Of a stretch of DNA of 64,000 bases, positions 1 through 7,471 are shown piece by piece. This DNA comes from Burkholderia plantarii. GTDB taxonomy: Bacteria > Pseudomonadota > Gammaproteobacteria > Burkholderiales > Burkholderiaceae. The DNA is taken from NCBI RefSeq assembly GCF_001411805.1, contig NZ_CP007212.1, positions 248,001-312,000 on the forward strand. The letters are read 5' to 3'. The notes beneath the pieces were generated by a model. That model was not told where the DNA came from and searched no databases. It saw nothing but the letters and a program-made list of their open reading frames with translations. Within the stretch, counting starts at the first letter, position 1. The number at the start of each line of letters is the position of its first letter. Position numbers and translations under genes: made by a program.

Positions 1-2
1 CC

Positions 3-92
3 ACGCAGCCCGACCCTCCTTTTTACGACACCACTGAGATCAGCGTCGATACCGCTCAAGATCATTTCACTGATGGCTCTGTGTCGAAGTGA
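3..92 (+). CDS. possible C-terminal end of an unknown protein entering from the left edge
   Basis: Reading from base 3, a frame stays open for 29 codons and stops with TGA at 90-92. The deduced tail is acidic and polar (PPFYDTTEIS, then TDGSVSK) and has the composition of a protein C-terminus. The other two frames give less protein-like sequence. It would converge on the minus-strand cyclase-like gene that ends at 165. With 90 bases nothing can be said about function, and chance openness cannot be excluded. Confidence 0.3.
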   Translation, partial: TQPDPPFYDTTEISVDTAQDHFTDGSVSK

Positions 93-164
93 GTACACAA
101 TCGGTCTCGAACAATCCGAGCGCCGAAGTGCGCTTGGCTTTGCGTTCTATTTTTGTCGCTCCCG

Positions 165-1100
165 TTAAGAGTCGCGCGTAGGCAGACGATCGCCGTCAAT
201 ATGAAAATCCACACGCCCCACCCGTTCGACCGCGTGATTGAACTGACGCGCGAGCTGTGCGTTTTTCTTGAAATGTAGCGGTCGATCGGCAGTTTGATCT
301 AGAGCAGCACACAAATGCCCGTGAATCGTTTCGATTTCTGACGAAACGTCTGGAGCTGTTTCGTAATAATCGTTGGCGCCGAAGTCTGCGAATATGTCTA
401 TATAAGCGGGGCCGTCTTCCGCCCGTTTAATGTGCGTGTTCAGAAAAGCTGTTAACTTGGTTTCGGGCATCTGTAAGCATTTTCTTCTGATATGTTCCCG
501 AACAGAATTTTCCAAGATGACTCGGGGGCCATCTGCGTGGGTTGACTCGAAAAGATAGGCGTTCACAAACGCGGGACCAAATACCATGGGTGCGCCAGAG
601 TTACCCGATGTCGCGCCGTCCTCGTGGTACAGCAGCCCCTTGGCGACTCCGCCACGGCTAAGGAAGCCCGCCATCAATAACTGTCGACAGATCCTGAAGA
701 TGATATAGACGAGAAGTCCGATCTCGCGAATGTCCGGCTTTACCGATATGACGACGCAATCGGAAAATGAAGTCATCCGATCTTCGAAGTCGTTGGCCGT
801 CATGTCCAAGCCAACTTCCTTCGCAAATACCTCTGCCCATGCATCGTTACTAACTGTCAACGCATGATGAATTTTCCGGACGAGATCCGGCTTTCCGGCA
901 GATTTGAAGATGATGTCTTTAAATCCGAGTACGTCGACGAACGCAACGATTCGATCCTCGTATTCAGCGTGCCGTGGAGAGTCCGCGACGAACCCGGACT
1001 CGTCTGGCTGCGGCACTGTCGCCTGCGTTTCAACGATCCGGATGTCCGAAACGCTGAGGCCATCCTGCAGAAGGCCGTTTTTTTCTTCTGGGTCGGGCAC
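165..1100 (-). CDS. class III nucleotidyl-cyclase-like protein (Pycsar PycC-like)
   Basis: This 311-aa protein has the signature blocks of a class III cyclase catalytic domain. FVDVLGF (residues 54-60) matches the first metal-binding block, with Asp56. SFSDCVV (111-117) matches the second, with Asp114. RGGVAKG (149-155) resembles the dimer-interface arm, and FGPAFVNAY (174-182) sits where GPxVNxA occurs in cyclases. Both metal-binding aspartates are present, so catalysis is plausible. The layout resembles bacterial Pycsar cyclases, which make cCMP or cUMP after phage infection; that assignment is by motif reading only. The start is GTG with a GGGGGAG ribosome-binding site. It lies 15 nt downstream of the Panacea gene, so the pair is probably one operon. 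No TIR or membrane effector is visible on this strand between its end and the window edge. Confidence 0.65.
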   Translation of the reverse strand: MPDPEEKNGLLQDGLSVSDIRIVETQATVPQPDESGFVADSPRHAEYEDRIVAFVDVLGFKDIIFKSAGKPDLVRKIHHALTVSNDAWAEVFAKEVGLDMTANDFEDRMTSFSDCVVISVKPDIREIGLLVYIIFRICRQLLMAGFLSRGGVAKGLLYHEDGATSGNSGAPMVFGPAFVNAYLFESTHADGPRVILENSVREHIRRKCLQMPETKLTAFLNTHIKRAEDGPAYIDIFADFGANDYYETAPDVSSEIETIHGHLCAALDQTADRPLHFKKNAQLARQFNHAVERVGRVDFHIDGDRLPTRDS

Positions 1101-1115
1101 CGCTCCCCCGCGGAT

Positions 1116-1571
1116 TTAATGCTTAATTAGCGACTTGAAATAAGCTTGAATGCGCACGTCTTCCATCTCGTCAGAACCGGCCGCCCACGCTTCCGCCCAA
1201 GGACCATTGGCAACATGCGACATATCCACGAGCTGTGCGCCCGTGTAGCCGCCATATAGTTCGAGCACTTTATCTACGATTTGGCCGGAATCGTTATCCA
1301 AGATGTCGCCGCCAGCAGCCACAACCAACGGATGCGACGGCGGAATCGGGTTCGACGAGAACACCTTCAATTTATGATAAACGCTCGGCAAAACCGGACC
1401 AAACTTCCACGCGGCGAAGTTCTCGTCGACCAAAGGAGCACCCCTAAGTGCCAAATGCCATCCGTGGCAGAAATAGGCGAGCTTCTGGACCGACAAATTA
1501 GTCAACAAACGGCCGCGCGCGCCCGATCGACGGATGATCTCGCCGGCGAGTTGCAATGCTGAAACCGTCAT
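1116..1571 (-). CDS. Panacea/DUF4065 (SocA/GepA-like) domain protein, putative antitoxin
   Basis: This 151-aa protein carries the DUF4065 signature near its N-terminus: SVQKLAYFCHGWHLAL, then AAWKFGPVLPSVYHKLK. In established work the Panacea domain is a promiscuous antitoxin module that neutralises unrelated toxin domains and is also found next to phage-defence genes. It is the first gene of the pair, the usual antitoxin-then-toxin order, and the cyclase-like gene follows after 15 nt. I chose the second of two close ATGs because GGGGA lies six bases before it; the ATG at 1577 sits directly against that motif. A LexA-type box lies about 45 nt upstream. Its role as antitoxin for the cyclase-like partner is inference. 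Confidence 0.75.
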   Translation of the reverse strand: MTVSALQLAGEIIRRSGARGRLLTNLSVQKLAYFCHGWHLALRGAPLVDENFAAWKFGPVLPSVYHKLKVFSSNPIPPSHPLVVAAGGDILDNDSGQIVDKVLELYGGYTGAQLVDMSHVANGPWAEAWAAGSDEMEDVRIQAYFKSLIKH

Positions 1572-1614
1572 TTTCATTCCCCATGGTTCGTCGTGGACGT
1601 ACGACCTTCATCAG

Positions 1615-1634
1615 CACTGTATGAATGTACAGTA
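1615..1634 (-). promoter_or_regulatory. putative LexA (SOS) box in front of the Panacea-cyclase operon
   Basis: The site has the exact CTG-N10-CAG spacing (CTG at 1617-1619, CAG at 1630-1632), an inner T/A on each side and flanking CA/TA. This matches the proteobacterial LexA consensus closely. It lies 44 nt upstream of the Panacea start, where it would overlap a minus-strand promoter. Damage-inducible control is inferred. Confidence 0.6.
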
Positions 1635-1658
1635 ATTCTTCAAGTCTTTGTTGTTGAT

Positions 1659-1705
1659 ACCACAACGGGCGCCCTATGTAAACCTCATAGGGCGCCCGTT
1701 GTGGT
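1659..1705. repeat. perfect 20-bp inverted repeat with a 7-nt loop
   Basis: Left arm 1659-1678 and right arm 1686-1705 are exact reverse complements (core CGGGCGCCCTATG), separated by TAAACCT. No T-tract follows on either strand, so it is not a standard terminator. It lies upstream of the SOS-box operon and could be a protein-binding site, a structured RNA or an element end. Confidence 0.8.
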
Positions 1706-1984
1706 GAGCGGAGGGTAGCGGATCGGCCATGGCCTGTCAAGGACTGGGTGGTTAATGCGCCCGTGCGAAAGCTCGCTCTAGTTCGCCTACGATGGTGACG
1801 CGCTAGATCGTGGCAGGATCGAATCAAGAACAAAACGTAGCTTCTGAGCCACATTGGCGGCAAGGCGCTGAATTTGTCAGCTTGCTGTAGCAAGCACGAA
1901 GGGTTGTGCTTTGATGGCGAGGTCAGGCTACCAACGATGGGGGCATTTATGGGGGCATCTTTCGAATTATTGAAAGATACTTCC

Positions 1985-2013
1985 TTGTTGGGTAAGGGTT
2001 GCATGAATTAGTT
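1985..2013 (+). promoter_or_regulatory. candidate promoter of the first CUCCUCC small RNA
   Basis: TTGTTG at 1985-1990 and TTAGTT at 2008-2013 are separated by 17 nt. The match is weaker than for the sister locus at 14586, but the bases after the -10 (GTTG, then TGTC and CTCC motifs) are arranged in the same way. Confidence 0.3.
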
Positions 2014-2019
2014 GTGGTG

Positions 2020-2070
2020 TCCTCCTCCCAACGAATTCGAAGGGTTACAGGTTCGCCTGTAACCCTTTTT
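2020..2070 (+). ncRNA. candidate small RNA with a CCUCCUCC motif and terminator hairpin
   Basis: A short transcript from about 2020 would carry TGTCCTCCTCCCAAC, complementary to Shine-Dalgarno sequences. It is followed by a perfect hairpin (AAGGGTTACAGG, TTCG loop) and a T-run ending at 2070. The candidate at 14620-14681 has the same layout: promoter, about 20 unpaired bases with CUCC motifs, then a terminator. No protein is encoded. An RNA product is inferred. Confidence 0.35.
2040..2070 (+). terminator. Rho-independent terminator
   Basis: A perfect 12-bp stem (2040-2051 with 2056-2067) closed by a TTCG loop ends in a run of five T. It marks the right edge of the lower-GC accessory stretch and would end the small-RNA candidate or any rightward transcript from the island. 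Confidence 0.85.
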
Positions 2071-2105
2071 GCTTTGGCGGCCGCGAACCCGTATCGCCGG
2101 CCGCG

Positions 2106-2852
2106 TCAGAACTGCGTGAGGCCGCCGTCCACCACCAGCTCGGTTCCCGTCGTGTACGAGGCGTCGTCGCTTGCCAGGAACAGCGCCGTTTTCGCCACCT
2201 CGGCCGGCTCGCCGAAGCGCCGCAGCGCGATCTGTTGCTGCAGGCCCGCCGCGACGCCCGACAGTTGCGCGTCGCTGAGCCCCATCTTCCCGTAGAACGG
2301 CGTCGAGATCGCGCCAGGGCTGATCGCGTTGACGCGGATGCCGCGCGGCGCGAGTTCGGCGCCGAGCGTGCGCACCAGCGAGCGCGAGGCGGCCTTCAGC
2401 GCCGCGAGGATCGACAGCCCCGGCTTGCCGACCGCGTTCAGGAACGAGGTCGTGACGATGATGCTGCCGCCCGCCGGGATCAGCGGCGCGGTCTTCTGGA
2501 TCGTGAAGAACGTGCCGCTGAAGTTCAGCGCGACGGCGTCGTCGAGATAGGCCGGCGTGATCGCCTCGAGCGGCGCGACCGTGCCGGCGCCGGCGTTCGC
2601 GAACACCACGTCGATGCGGCCGAATTTCTCGTGCGTGGCCGCCACGGCCCGTTCGATCTCGTCGACCCGACGCAGGTCGGCTTGCAGCAGCAGCGCCTCG
2701 CCGCCGAGTTCGCGGCCGGCCGCGGCCAGGCGTTGCGCGTTCGCGCCGACGATCGCGAGCTTCGCGCCCTCGGCACGGAACCGCTTCGCGGTTTCAAGGC
2801 CGATGCCGGTGGTGCCGCCGGTGATGAAGGCAACCTTGCCGTTCAGTTTCAT
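2106..2852 (-). CDS. SDR-family oxidoreductase-like protein lacking the catalytic Tyr
   Basis: This 248-aa protein is a classical-length short-chain dehydrogenase. The cofactor-binding TGGTTGIG lies at residues 11-18, NAG follows in the mid-domain, and VVDGG is near the C-terminus. The catalytic YxxxK reads LAALK, so the Tyr is Leu while the Lys remains. The sequence there is unambiguous and in frame. The protein may be inactive as an oxidoreductase, use an altered mechanism, or act as a binding protein. The start is preceded by AGGGA. It stands alone beside an intergenic region, so neighbours give no hint of substrate. Confidence 0.85.
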   Translation of the reverse strand: MKLNGKVAFITGGTTGIGLETAKRFRAEGAKLAIVGANAQRLAAAGRELGGEALLLQADLRRVDEIERAVAATHEKFGRIDVVFANAGAGTVAPLEAITPAYLDDAVALNFSGTFFTIQKTAPLIPAGGSIIVTTSFLNAVGKPGLSILAALKAASRSLVRTLGAELAPRGIRVNAISPGAISTPFYGKMGLSDAQLSGVAAGLQQQIALRRFGEPAEVAKTALFLASDDASYTTGTELVVDGGLTQF

Positions 2853-3091
2853 GGTGGATTTCCCTGTTCGAAAAAATCTGGATGACTAACTATTGGTAGC
2901 CGGCCGGTCGCGCTTGGCGAGACGGAACGGTCCGGTCGGAGCACCAGCGCGCGGCGAGCTGTGGATCGTCGGCGGTTCGCCGTTTTCGGCCCGCCTCGCG
3001 TTGGCATGGGACGAATCATGCCGTTCGCCGAAAGATGGGGGAATCCATCGGCGATGCGCAACATCTAACCGGAATTCGGTGAGGTAAGCCG

Positions 3092-3865
3092 ATGCCGGTC
3101 TCGCCTGGCACGCGACCGCGCGAGCGCGGCAGCGGTTATGCTGGCGGCTGCCTCACACCCGCCTTCCCCATGACACGCCTACTCGACGAACGGGAGCTGA
3201 CCGGACGCGCCCGCACGCATGTCGTCCAGTACGACGCGCCGCGTTTCGCGGCCCAGCCCGAAGCGGCCGAAGCGTTCCTCGCGATGCGCGAGGCGGCGCG
3301 CGGCGACGGCATCGACCTGCTGCCGTACAGCAGCTTCCGCGACTACCGCATGCAGCTGCGCATCTGGAACGCGAAGTTCAGCGGCCGGGCGCCGCTCTAC
3401 GACAGGGACGGCCGGCCCCGCGATTTCGCGGCGCTCTCGCAGGCGCAGATCATCGACTGCATCCTGAACTGGTCGGCGCTGCCGGGCGGCAGCCGGCACC
3501 AGTGGGGCACCGAGATCGACGTCGTCGACGGCGCCGCGATGCCGCCCGGCTACCTGCCGAAGCTGTTGCCGGAAGAGGTGCGCCCCGGGGGCATTTTCTC
3601 GCGCCTGCACCGCTGGCTCGACGAGCACGCCGCGCGCTTCGGCTTCTTCCGGCCGTACCGGCGGGATCAGGGTGGCATGTATCCGGAGCCATGGCACCTC
3701 AGCTACGCGGCGCGGTCGGTGCCGGCGCTCGCGCAGGTCACGCCCGACTTGCTGACGCGCGTCACGCAGGACGCCGAGATGCTCGGCAAGGCGCTGGTGC
3801 TGGAGCGGATTCCCGAGATCTATCGGAGACACATTCTCAACGTCGCGGCCCCGGACGAAATCTGA
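3092..3865 (+). CDS. M15-family metallopeptidase (VanY-like D,D-carboxypeptidase)
   Basis: This 257-aa protein carries the M15B zinc-peptidase motifs: SSFRDYRMQ (80-88), SRHQWGTEID (134-143, ligands His136 and Asp143) and EPWHLSY (199-205, Glu199 and ligand His202). These enzymes trim the terminal D-Ala from peptidoglycan stem peptides in the periplasm. No clear signal peptide is seen. The ATG at 3092 has a good GAGGT ribosome-binding site. The ATG at 3170 would remove a 26-residue low-complexity leader but lacks one, so I keep 3092 with moderate certainty. It is a single gene ahead of the heme operon. Confidence 0.85.
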   Translation: MPVSPGTRPRERGSGYAGGCLTPAFPMTRLLDERELTGRARTHVVQYDAPRFAAQPEAAEAFLAMREAARGDGIDLLPYSSFRDYRMQLRIWNAKFSGRAPLYDRDGRPRDFAALSQAQIIDCILNWSALPGGSRHQWGTEIDVVDGAAMPPGYLPKLLPEEVRPGGIFSRLHRWLDEHAARFGFFRPYRRDQGGMYPEPWHLSYAARSVPALAQVTPDLLTRVTQDAEMLGKALVLERIPEIYRRHILNVAAPDEI

Positions 3866-3907
3866 GCGCGTCCCGTCCGCGCGGCGATCGGGAATCTGGC
3901 CCACTCA

Positions 3908-3939
3908 AATAGAAATGATTCTCGTTTACAAGTTACAAT
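3908..3939 (+). promoter_or_regulatory. Fur box and promoter of the heme uptake operon
   Basis: The stretch around AAATGATTCTCGTTT (3912-3926) resembles Burkholderia Fur boxes (AATGATTCTCATT type). A -10-like TACAAT lies at 3934-3939, about 65 nt before the receptor start. Iron repression by Fur is inferred from this site and from the heme genes it precedes. Confidence 0.7.
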
Positions 3940-4004
3940 CGCTCCCGAATCATCCGTCCCGGCACCGGGGCAATCGGCATCAACATGCTACGGGGGAGTC
4001 GTCG

Positions 4005-6317
4005 ATGCAGTTCAAACATTGTTTCGTCCGGTACGTGGTGCCGGCGATGCTGGCCAATACCTGTCCGGTCGCGCTGGCCGGGACCGCGGCCGGCGAGGCG
4101 GCCGTGCCGCGCGAGTCGGCCTTGCGCCGCGAGCAGACGTTGAAGGCGGTGTCGGTCACCGCGAACCGGCTCGGCGCCACGAGCGTGAACCGGATGGCGG
4201 CGTCGGTGTCGGTGATCACGAGCGACGATATCGACGACGACAACGCGAAGGACGTCAAGGACGCGCTGCGCTACGAGCCCGGCGTCGAGGTGCGGCGCCA
4301 GGCCTACCGCCCGTCGGGCGTCGCCAGCGGGGCGGGCCGCGGCGGCAACGAGGGGATCAATATCCGCGGGCTCGAAGGCAACCGCGTGCTGATGCTCGAG
4401 GACGGCATTCCGCTGCCGCAGTCGTTCGAGTTCGGCTCGGGCGCGGCGGGCCGCGGCGACTACCTGAACACGGATCTCTACGAGCGCATCGAGGTGCTGC
4501 GCGGCCCGACCTCGGTGCTGTACGGCAGCGACGGCCTGACGGGCGCCGTCAACTTCGTGACGAAGGACCCGAAGGATCTGCTCGCGATCCATCACAAGAA
4601 GACCTATTTCTCGCTGAAGAGCGGCTACGACTCGACCGATCGCAGCTGGGGCTCGACGGCGATGGCCGCGTTCGGCGGCGAACGCGTGCAAGGGATGATC
4701 GCGCTGAGCGGGCGCCACGGCCACGAAACCGACAATCGCGGCGACGTCGGCGGGCTCGGCGCGGCGCGCTCGAAGCCCGATCCGCTCACCTACAACAATC
4801 GCGACGCGCTCGGCAAGATCGTGTTCCGGCTCACGCGCGAGGACACGCTCAAACTGACCGCCGAGACGCTGAACAACACCAATCTCGGCGACGGCCTGTC
4901 GCAGCTGGGCGGCGCCTACACCTGGGGCGGGCGCGCTTCGCGTGACTACGCGGCGGACCGCTACGTGACCGGCAACGACGTGCAGAGCAACCGCGTGAAG
5001 CTCGACTACGATCACCGCGACGACACGAATCCGTATTTTCAGCAGCTGCATGCTTCGGTGTACTACCGAAACGCACAGACGCATCAGACGCTCGACATCG
5101 GCGGGATCGGCGCCGCGGGCGCCACGGCGAGCCGCGCGCGCGTGAACGACTACCGCGACACCATCGTCGGCGGCAATCTCGTGGCGGACAGCAAGTTCGC
5201 CACCGGCGCGGTGAATCACCAGCTCACCTATGGCTTCGACCTGAGCCAGTCGCATTTCAGCACCGCGAGCTCGGCGGCGGGCGAATGGGTGGGGGGCGAC
5301 GACGGGTATCCGGAGGTGTTTCCGAAGACCTCGCAGACGGCGTTCGGCGCGTTCCTGCAGGACGACGTCCGCTGGCGCCGGCTCAGCGTGCTGCCCGGCG
5401 TGCGCTTCGACTATTTCAGCATGACGCCGCATCCCGATGCGACCTACGCGAGCGCCACCTCGGCGTCGACCAAGCCGACCACCGGGCTCACCGGCAACGC
5501 GGTATCGCCGCGCCTCGCGCTGCTCTACGAGCTGACGCCGGCCCTCGTGCCCTACGTGCAGTACGCACGCGGCTTCCGCGCGCCGTCGGCGTACCAGGTG
5601 AACAGCTACTACAACCCGGCCGGCGCGTATGGCCTGTTCTACCAGCAGGTCGGCAACCCGAACCTGAAGCCCGAGACCAGCAACACCTTCGAGCTCGGCC
5701 TGCGCGGCAAGGTCGGCATCGGCGCCGGCCACGTCAGCTACAGCCTCGCCGGCTTCGCCGGCCGCTACAACGACTTCATCGACACGCGCGTGGTGGGCGG
5801 CAGCGTCACCTCGGCGACCGATCCGTACACGGTGCAGTACGTGAACTTCTCGAAGGCCTCGATTCGCGGCATCGAGGCGAAGGCGGACTGGCTCGTCAAC
5901 GACAACCTCGAACTGAAGGGCGGGCTCGCCTACATCAAGGGCACCGAGACGCGCGACGGCGTGACCACCGGGCTCGACACCGTGCCGCCGCTCGCGGTCG
6001 TGCTCGGCGTGCGCTACACGGGCGGCGAGCGCTGGTTCGCGGGCGTCGACCTGACCTACAACTCGCGCAAGCACAAGTCCGACATGTCCGACCCGACCTT
6101 CTTCTCGACGCCGTCGTACACGATTCTCGACCTGCACGCGGGCTACAAGGTCTCGCGCCACGTCAGCGTGACGGCCGGCATCGACAACCTGTTCGACCGC
6201 AGGTACTGGGTCTGGAACGACGTGCGGGGCATCCGTGACAGCGACGGCGACGCGAAGATCGCCGCGCTGACGGCACCGGGTCGCAATTTCAACGTCGGGA
6301 TGAAGATCGATTTCTGA
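4005..6317 (+). CDS. hmuR: TonB-dependent outer-membrane heme receptor
   Basis: This 770-aa protein starts at the ATG preceded by GGGGGAG; an upstream in-frame start would add 30 unlikely residues across the Fur site. It has a signal peptide, a plug domain, and a beta-barrel ending in GMKIDF with a terminal Phe. The FRAP box (GFRAPSAYQ) and NPNL box (GNPNLKPET) of heme/hemoglobin receptors are both present. The histidine usually found between these boxes in HemR-type receptors is absent; the segment contains only Tyr, Gln and Asn as polar residues. It is followed by a HemS-like gene and hmuT, which fixes the heme assignment. It acts in the outer membrane with TonB-ExbBD energy. Confidence 0.9.
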   Translation: MQFKHCFVRYVVPAMLANTCPVALAGTAAGEAAVPRESALRREQTLKAVSVTANRLGATSVNRMAASVSVITSDDIDDDNAKDVKDALRYEPGVEVRRQAYRPSGVASGAGRGGNEGINIRGLEGNRVLMLEDGIPLPQSFEFGSGAAGRGDYLNTDLYERIEVLRGPTSVLYGSDGLTGAVNFVTKDPKDLLAIHHKKTYFSLKSGYDSTDRSWGSTAMAAFGGERVQGMIALSGRHGHETDNRGDVGGLGAARSKPDPLTYNNRDALGKIVFRLTREDTLKLTAETLNNTNLGDGLSQLGGAYTWGGRASRDYAADRYVTGNDVQSNRVKLDYDHRDDTNPYFQQLHASVYYRNAQTHQTLDIGGIGAAGATASRARVNDYRDTIVGGNLVADSKFATGAVNHQLTYGFDLSQSHFSTASSAAGEWVGGDDGYPEVFPKTSQTAFGAFLQDDVRWRRLSVLPGVRFDYFSMTPHPDATYASATSASTKPTTGLTGNAVSPRLALLYELTPALVPYVQYARGFRAPSAYQVNSYYNPAGAYGLFYQQVGNPNLKPETSNTFELGLRGKVGIGAGHVSYSLAGFAGRYNDFIDTRVVGGSVTSATDPYTVQYVNFSKASIRGIEAKADWLVNDNLELKGGLAYIKGTETRDGVTTGLDTVPPLAVVLGVRYTGGERWFAGVDLTYNSRKHKSDMSDPTFFSTPSYTILDLHAGYKVSRHVSVTAGIDNLFDRRYWVWNDVRGIRDSDGDAKIAALTAPGRNFNVGMKIDF

Positions 6318-6373
6318 TCGGCCGGCGGCGCCACCGGTGCGGCGCCGCGCATCCCGTTTCCAAGGACGACATC

Positions 6374-7471
6374 ATGGCAACTCCATCCACCCTGCCGCCG
6401 CGGCGCGACGCGGCCGCGCTAGCCGCGCTGCGGCGCGATTTCACCCGGCTGCGCACCGAGCGCAGGCTGCGCCATCGCGATGCGGCCGCCGCGCTCGGCG
6501 TGAGCGAAGGCGAGGCGCTGGCCGCATTCGTCGGCGAGCGCGTGGTGCGGCTCGACGCGCGCTTCGTCGAACTCTACGAGGCGCTCCCGCGGCTCGGCAA
6601 CGTGATGACGCTGACGCGCAACGAGGCGGCGGTTCACGAGAAGATCGGCCGCTTCGAGAACATGAGCCACGACGGCACGATCGGGCTCGCGCTCGGTGAG
6701 GCGATCGACCTGCGGATCTTCTACGCGAAATGGGCTTCGGGCTTCGCGGCACGCGAGACGGCCGGCGACGGCGAGCGCAGGAGCCTGCAGTTCTTCGACG
6801 CGCACGGCACGGCAATCACCAAGGTCTACCTGCGCGAGGACAGCGATCACGCCGCATTCGACGCGCTGGTGGCAAGCCACGCGGCGCGGCCGCAGGTGGC
6901 CGGGCTCGCGGTCGAGCCTGCCGCGGCGCCGGCCGCGCGCCGCGACGACGTGGAGATCGACGTGGCCGGCCTGCGCGCGGCGTGGGACGCGATGCAGGAC
7001 ACCCACGAATTCTTCGGCATGCTGCGCCGCTTCGGCACGGCGCGGCTGCAGGCGATGCGGCTCGCCGGCACTTCGCGCGCCGTGCCGCTCGCGGCCGGCG
7101 CGACGGCCGCCCTGCTCGGTGACGTGGCCGCGAGCGGCCTGCCGATCATGGTGTTCGTCGGCAGCGCCGGGATGATCCAGATCCATACCGGGCCGATCCG
7201 CAAGGTGGTGTCGATGGGGCCGTGGCTCAACGTGATGGATCCGGCGTTCAACCTGCACCTGCGCGCCGACCTGGTCGACAGCGCCTGGGCGGTGCGCAAG
7301 CCGACCCGCGACGGCGTGGTCACCTCGGTCGAACTGTTCGACGCGCGGGGCGAGACCATCGCGATGCTGTTCGGCGCGCGCCGGCCCGGCGTGCCGGAGC
7401 TCGAAGGCTGGCGTGCCGCGGTGGCGCGGCTCGCACCGGCGGCCGACCTGCGCGAGGAGGTGCCGGCATGA
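6374..7471 (+). CDS. hmuS: HemS/ChuS-family hemin-degrading or heme-trafficking protein
   Basis: This 365-aa protein has the duplicated HemS/ChuS fold. The first repeat carries TRNEAAVHEKIG with the likely heme-ligand His88, and the second carries the matching FVGSAGMIQIHTG and GPWLNVMDPAFNLHL segments. Family members bind cytoplasmic heme and release iron or pass heme on. It lies 56 nt after the receptor gene and overlaps hmuT by ATGA, so the genes are translationally coupled. The ribosome-binding site region reads AAGGACGAC. Confidence 0.92.
   Translation: MATPSTLPPRRDAAALAALRRDFTRLRTERRLRHRDAAAALGVSEGEALAAFVGERVVRLDARFVELYEALPRLGNVMTLTRNEAAVHEKIGRFENMSHDGTIGLALGEAIDLRIFYAKWASGFAARETAGDGERRSLQFFDAHGTAITKVYLREDSDHAAFDALVASHAARPQVAGLAVEPAAAPAARRDDVEIDVAGLRAAWDAMQDTHEFFGMLRRFGTARLQAMRLAGTSRAVPLAAGATAALLGDVAASGLPIMVFVGSAGMIQIHTGPIRKVVSMGPWLNVMDPAFNLHLRADLVDSAWAVRKPTRDGVVTSVELFDARGETIAMLFGARRPGVPELEGWRAAVARLAPAADLREEVPA

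Noticed and set aside
1937..2011. A 24-residue open frame starting at an ATG within tandem GGGGGCAT repeats
   Set aside because: No ribosome-binding site, and it overlaps the proposed small-RNA promoter; too short to support as a gene.
3933..6161. A 742-aa minus-strand frame opposite the heme receptor
   Set aside because: It is Arg/Ala/Val-rich with no domain and lies wholly inside a well-supported gene on the other strand; an artefact of GC-rich codon use.
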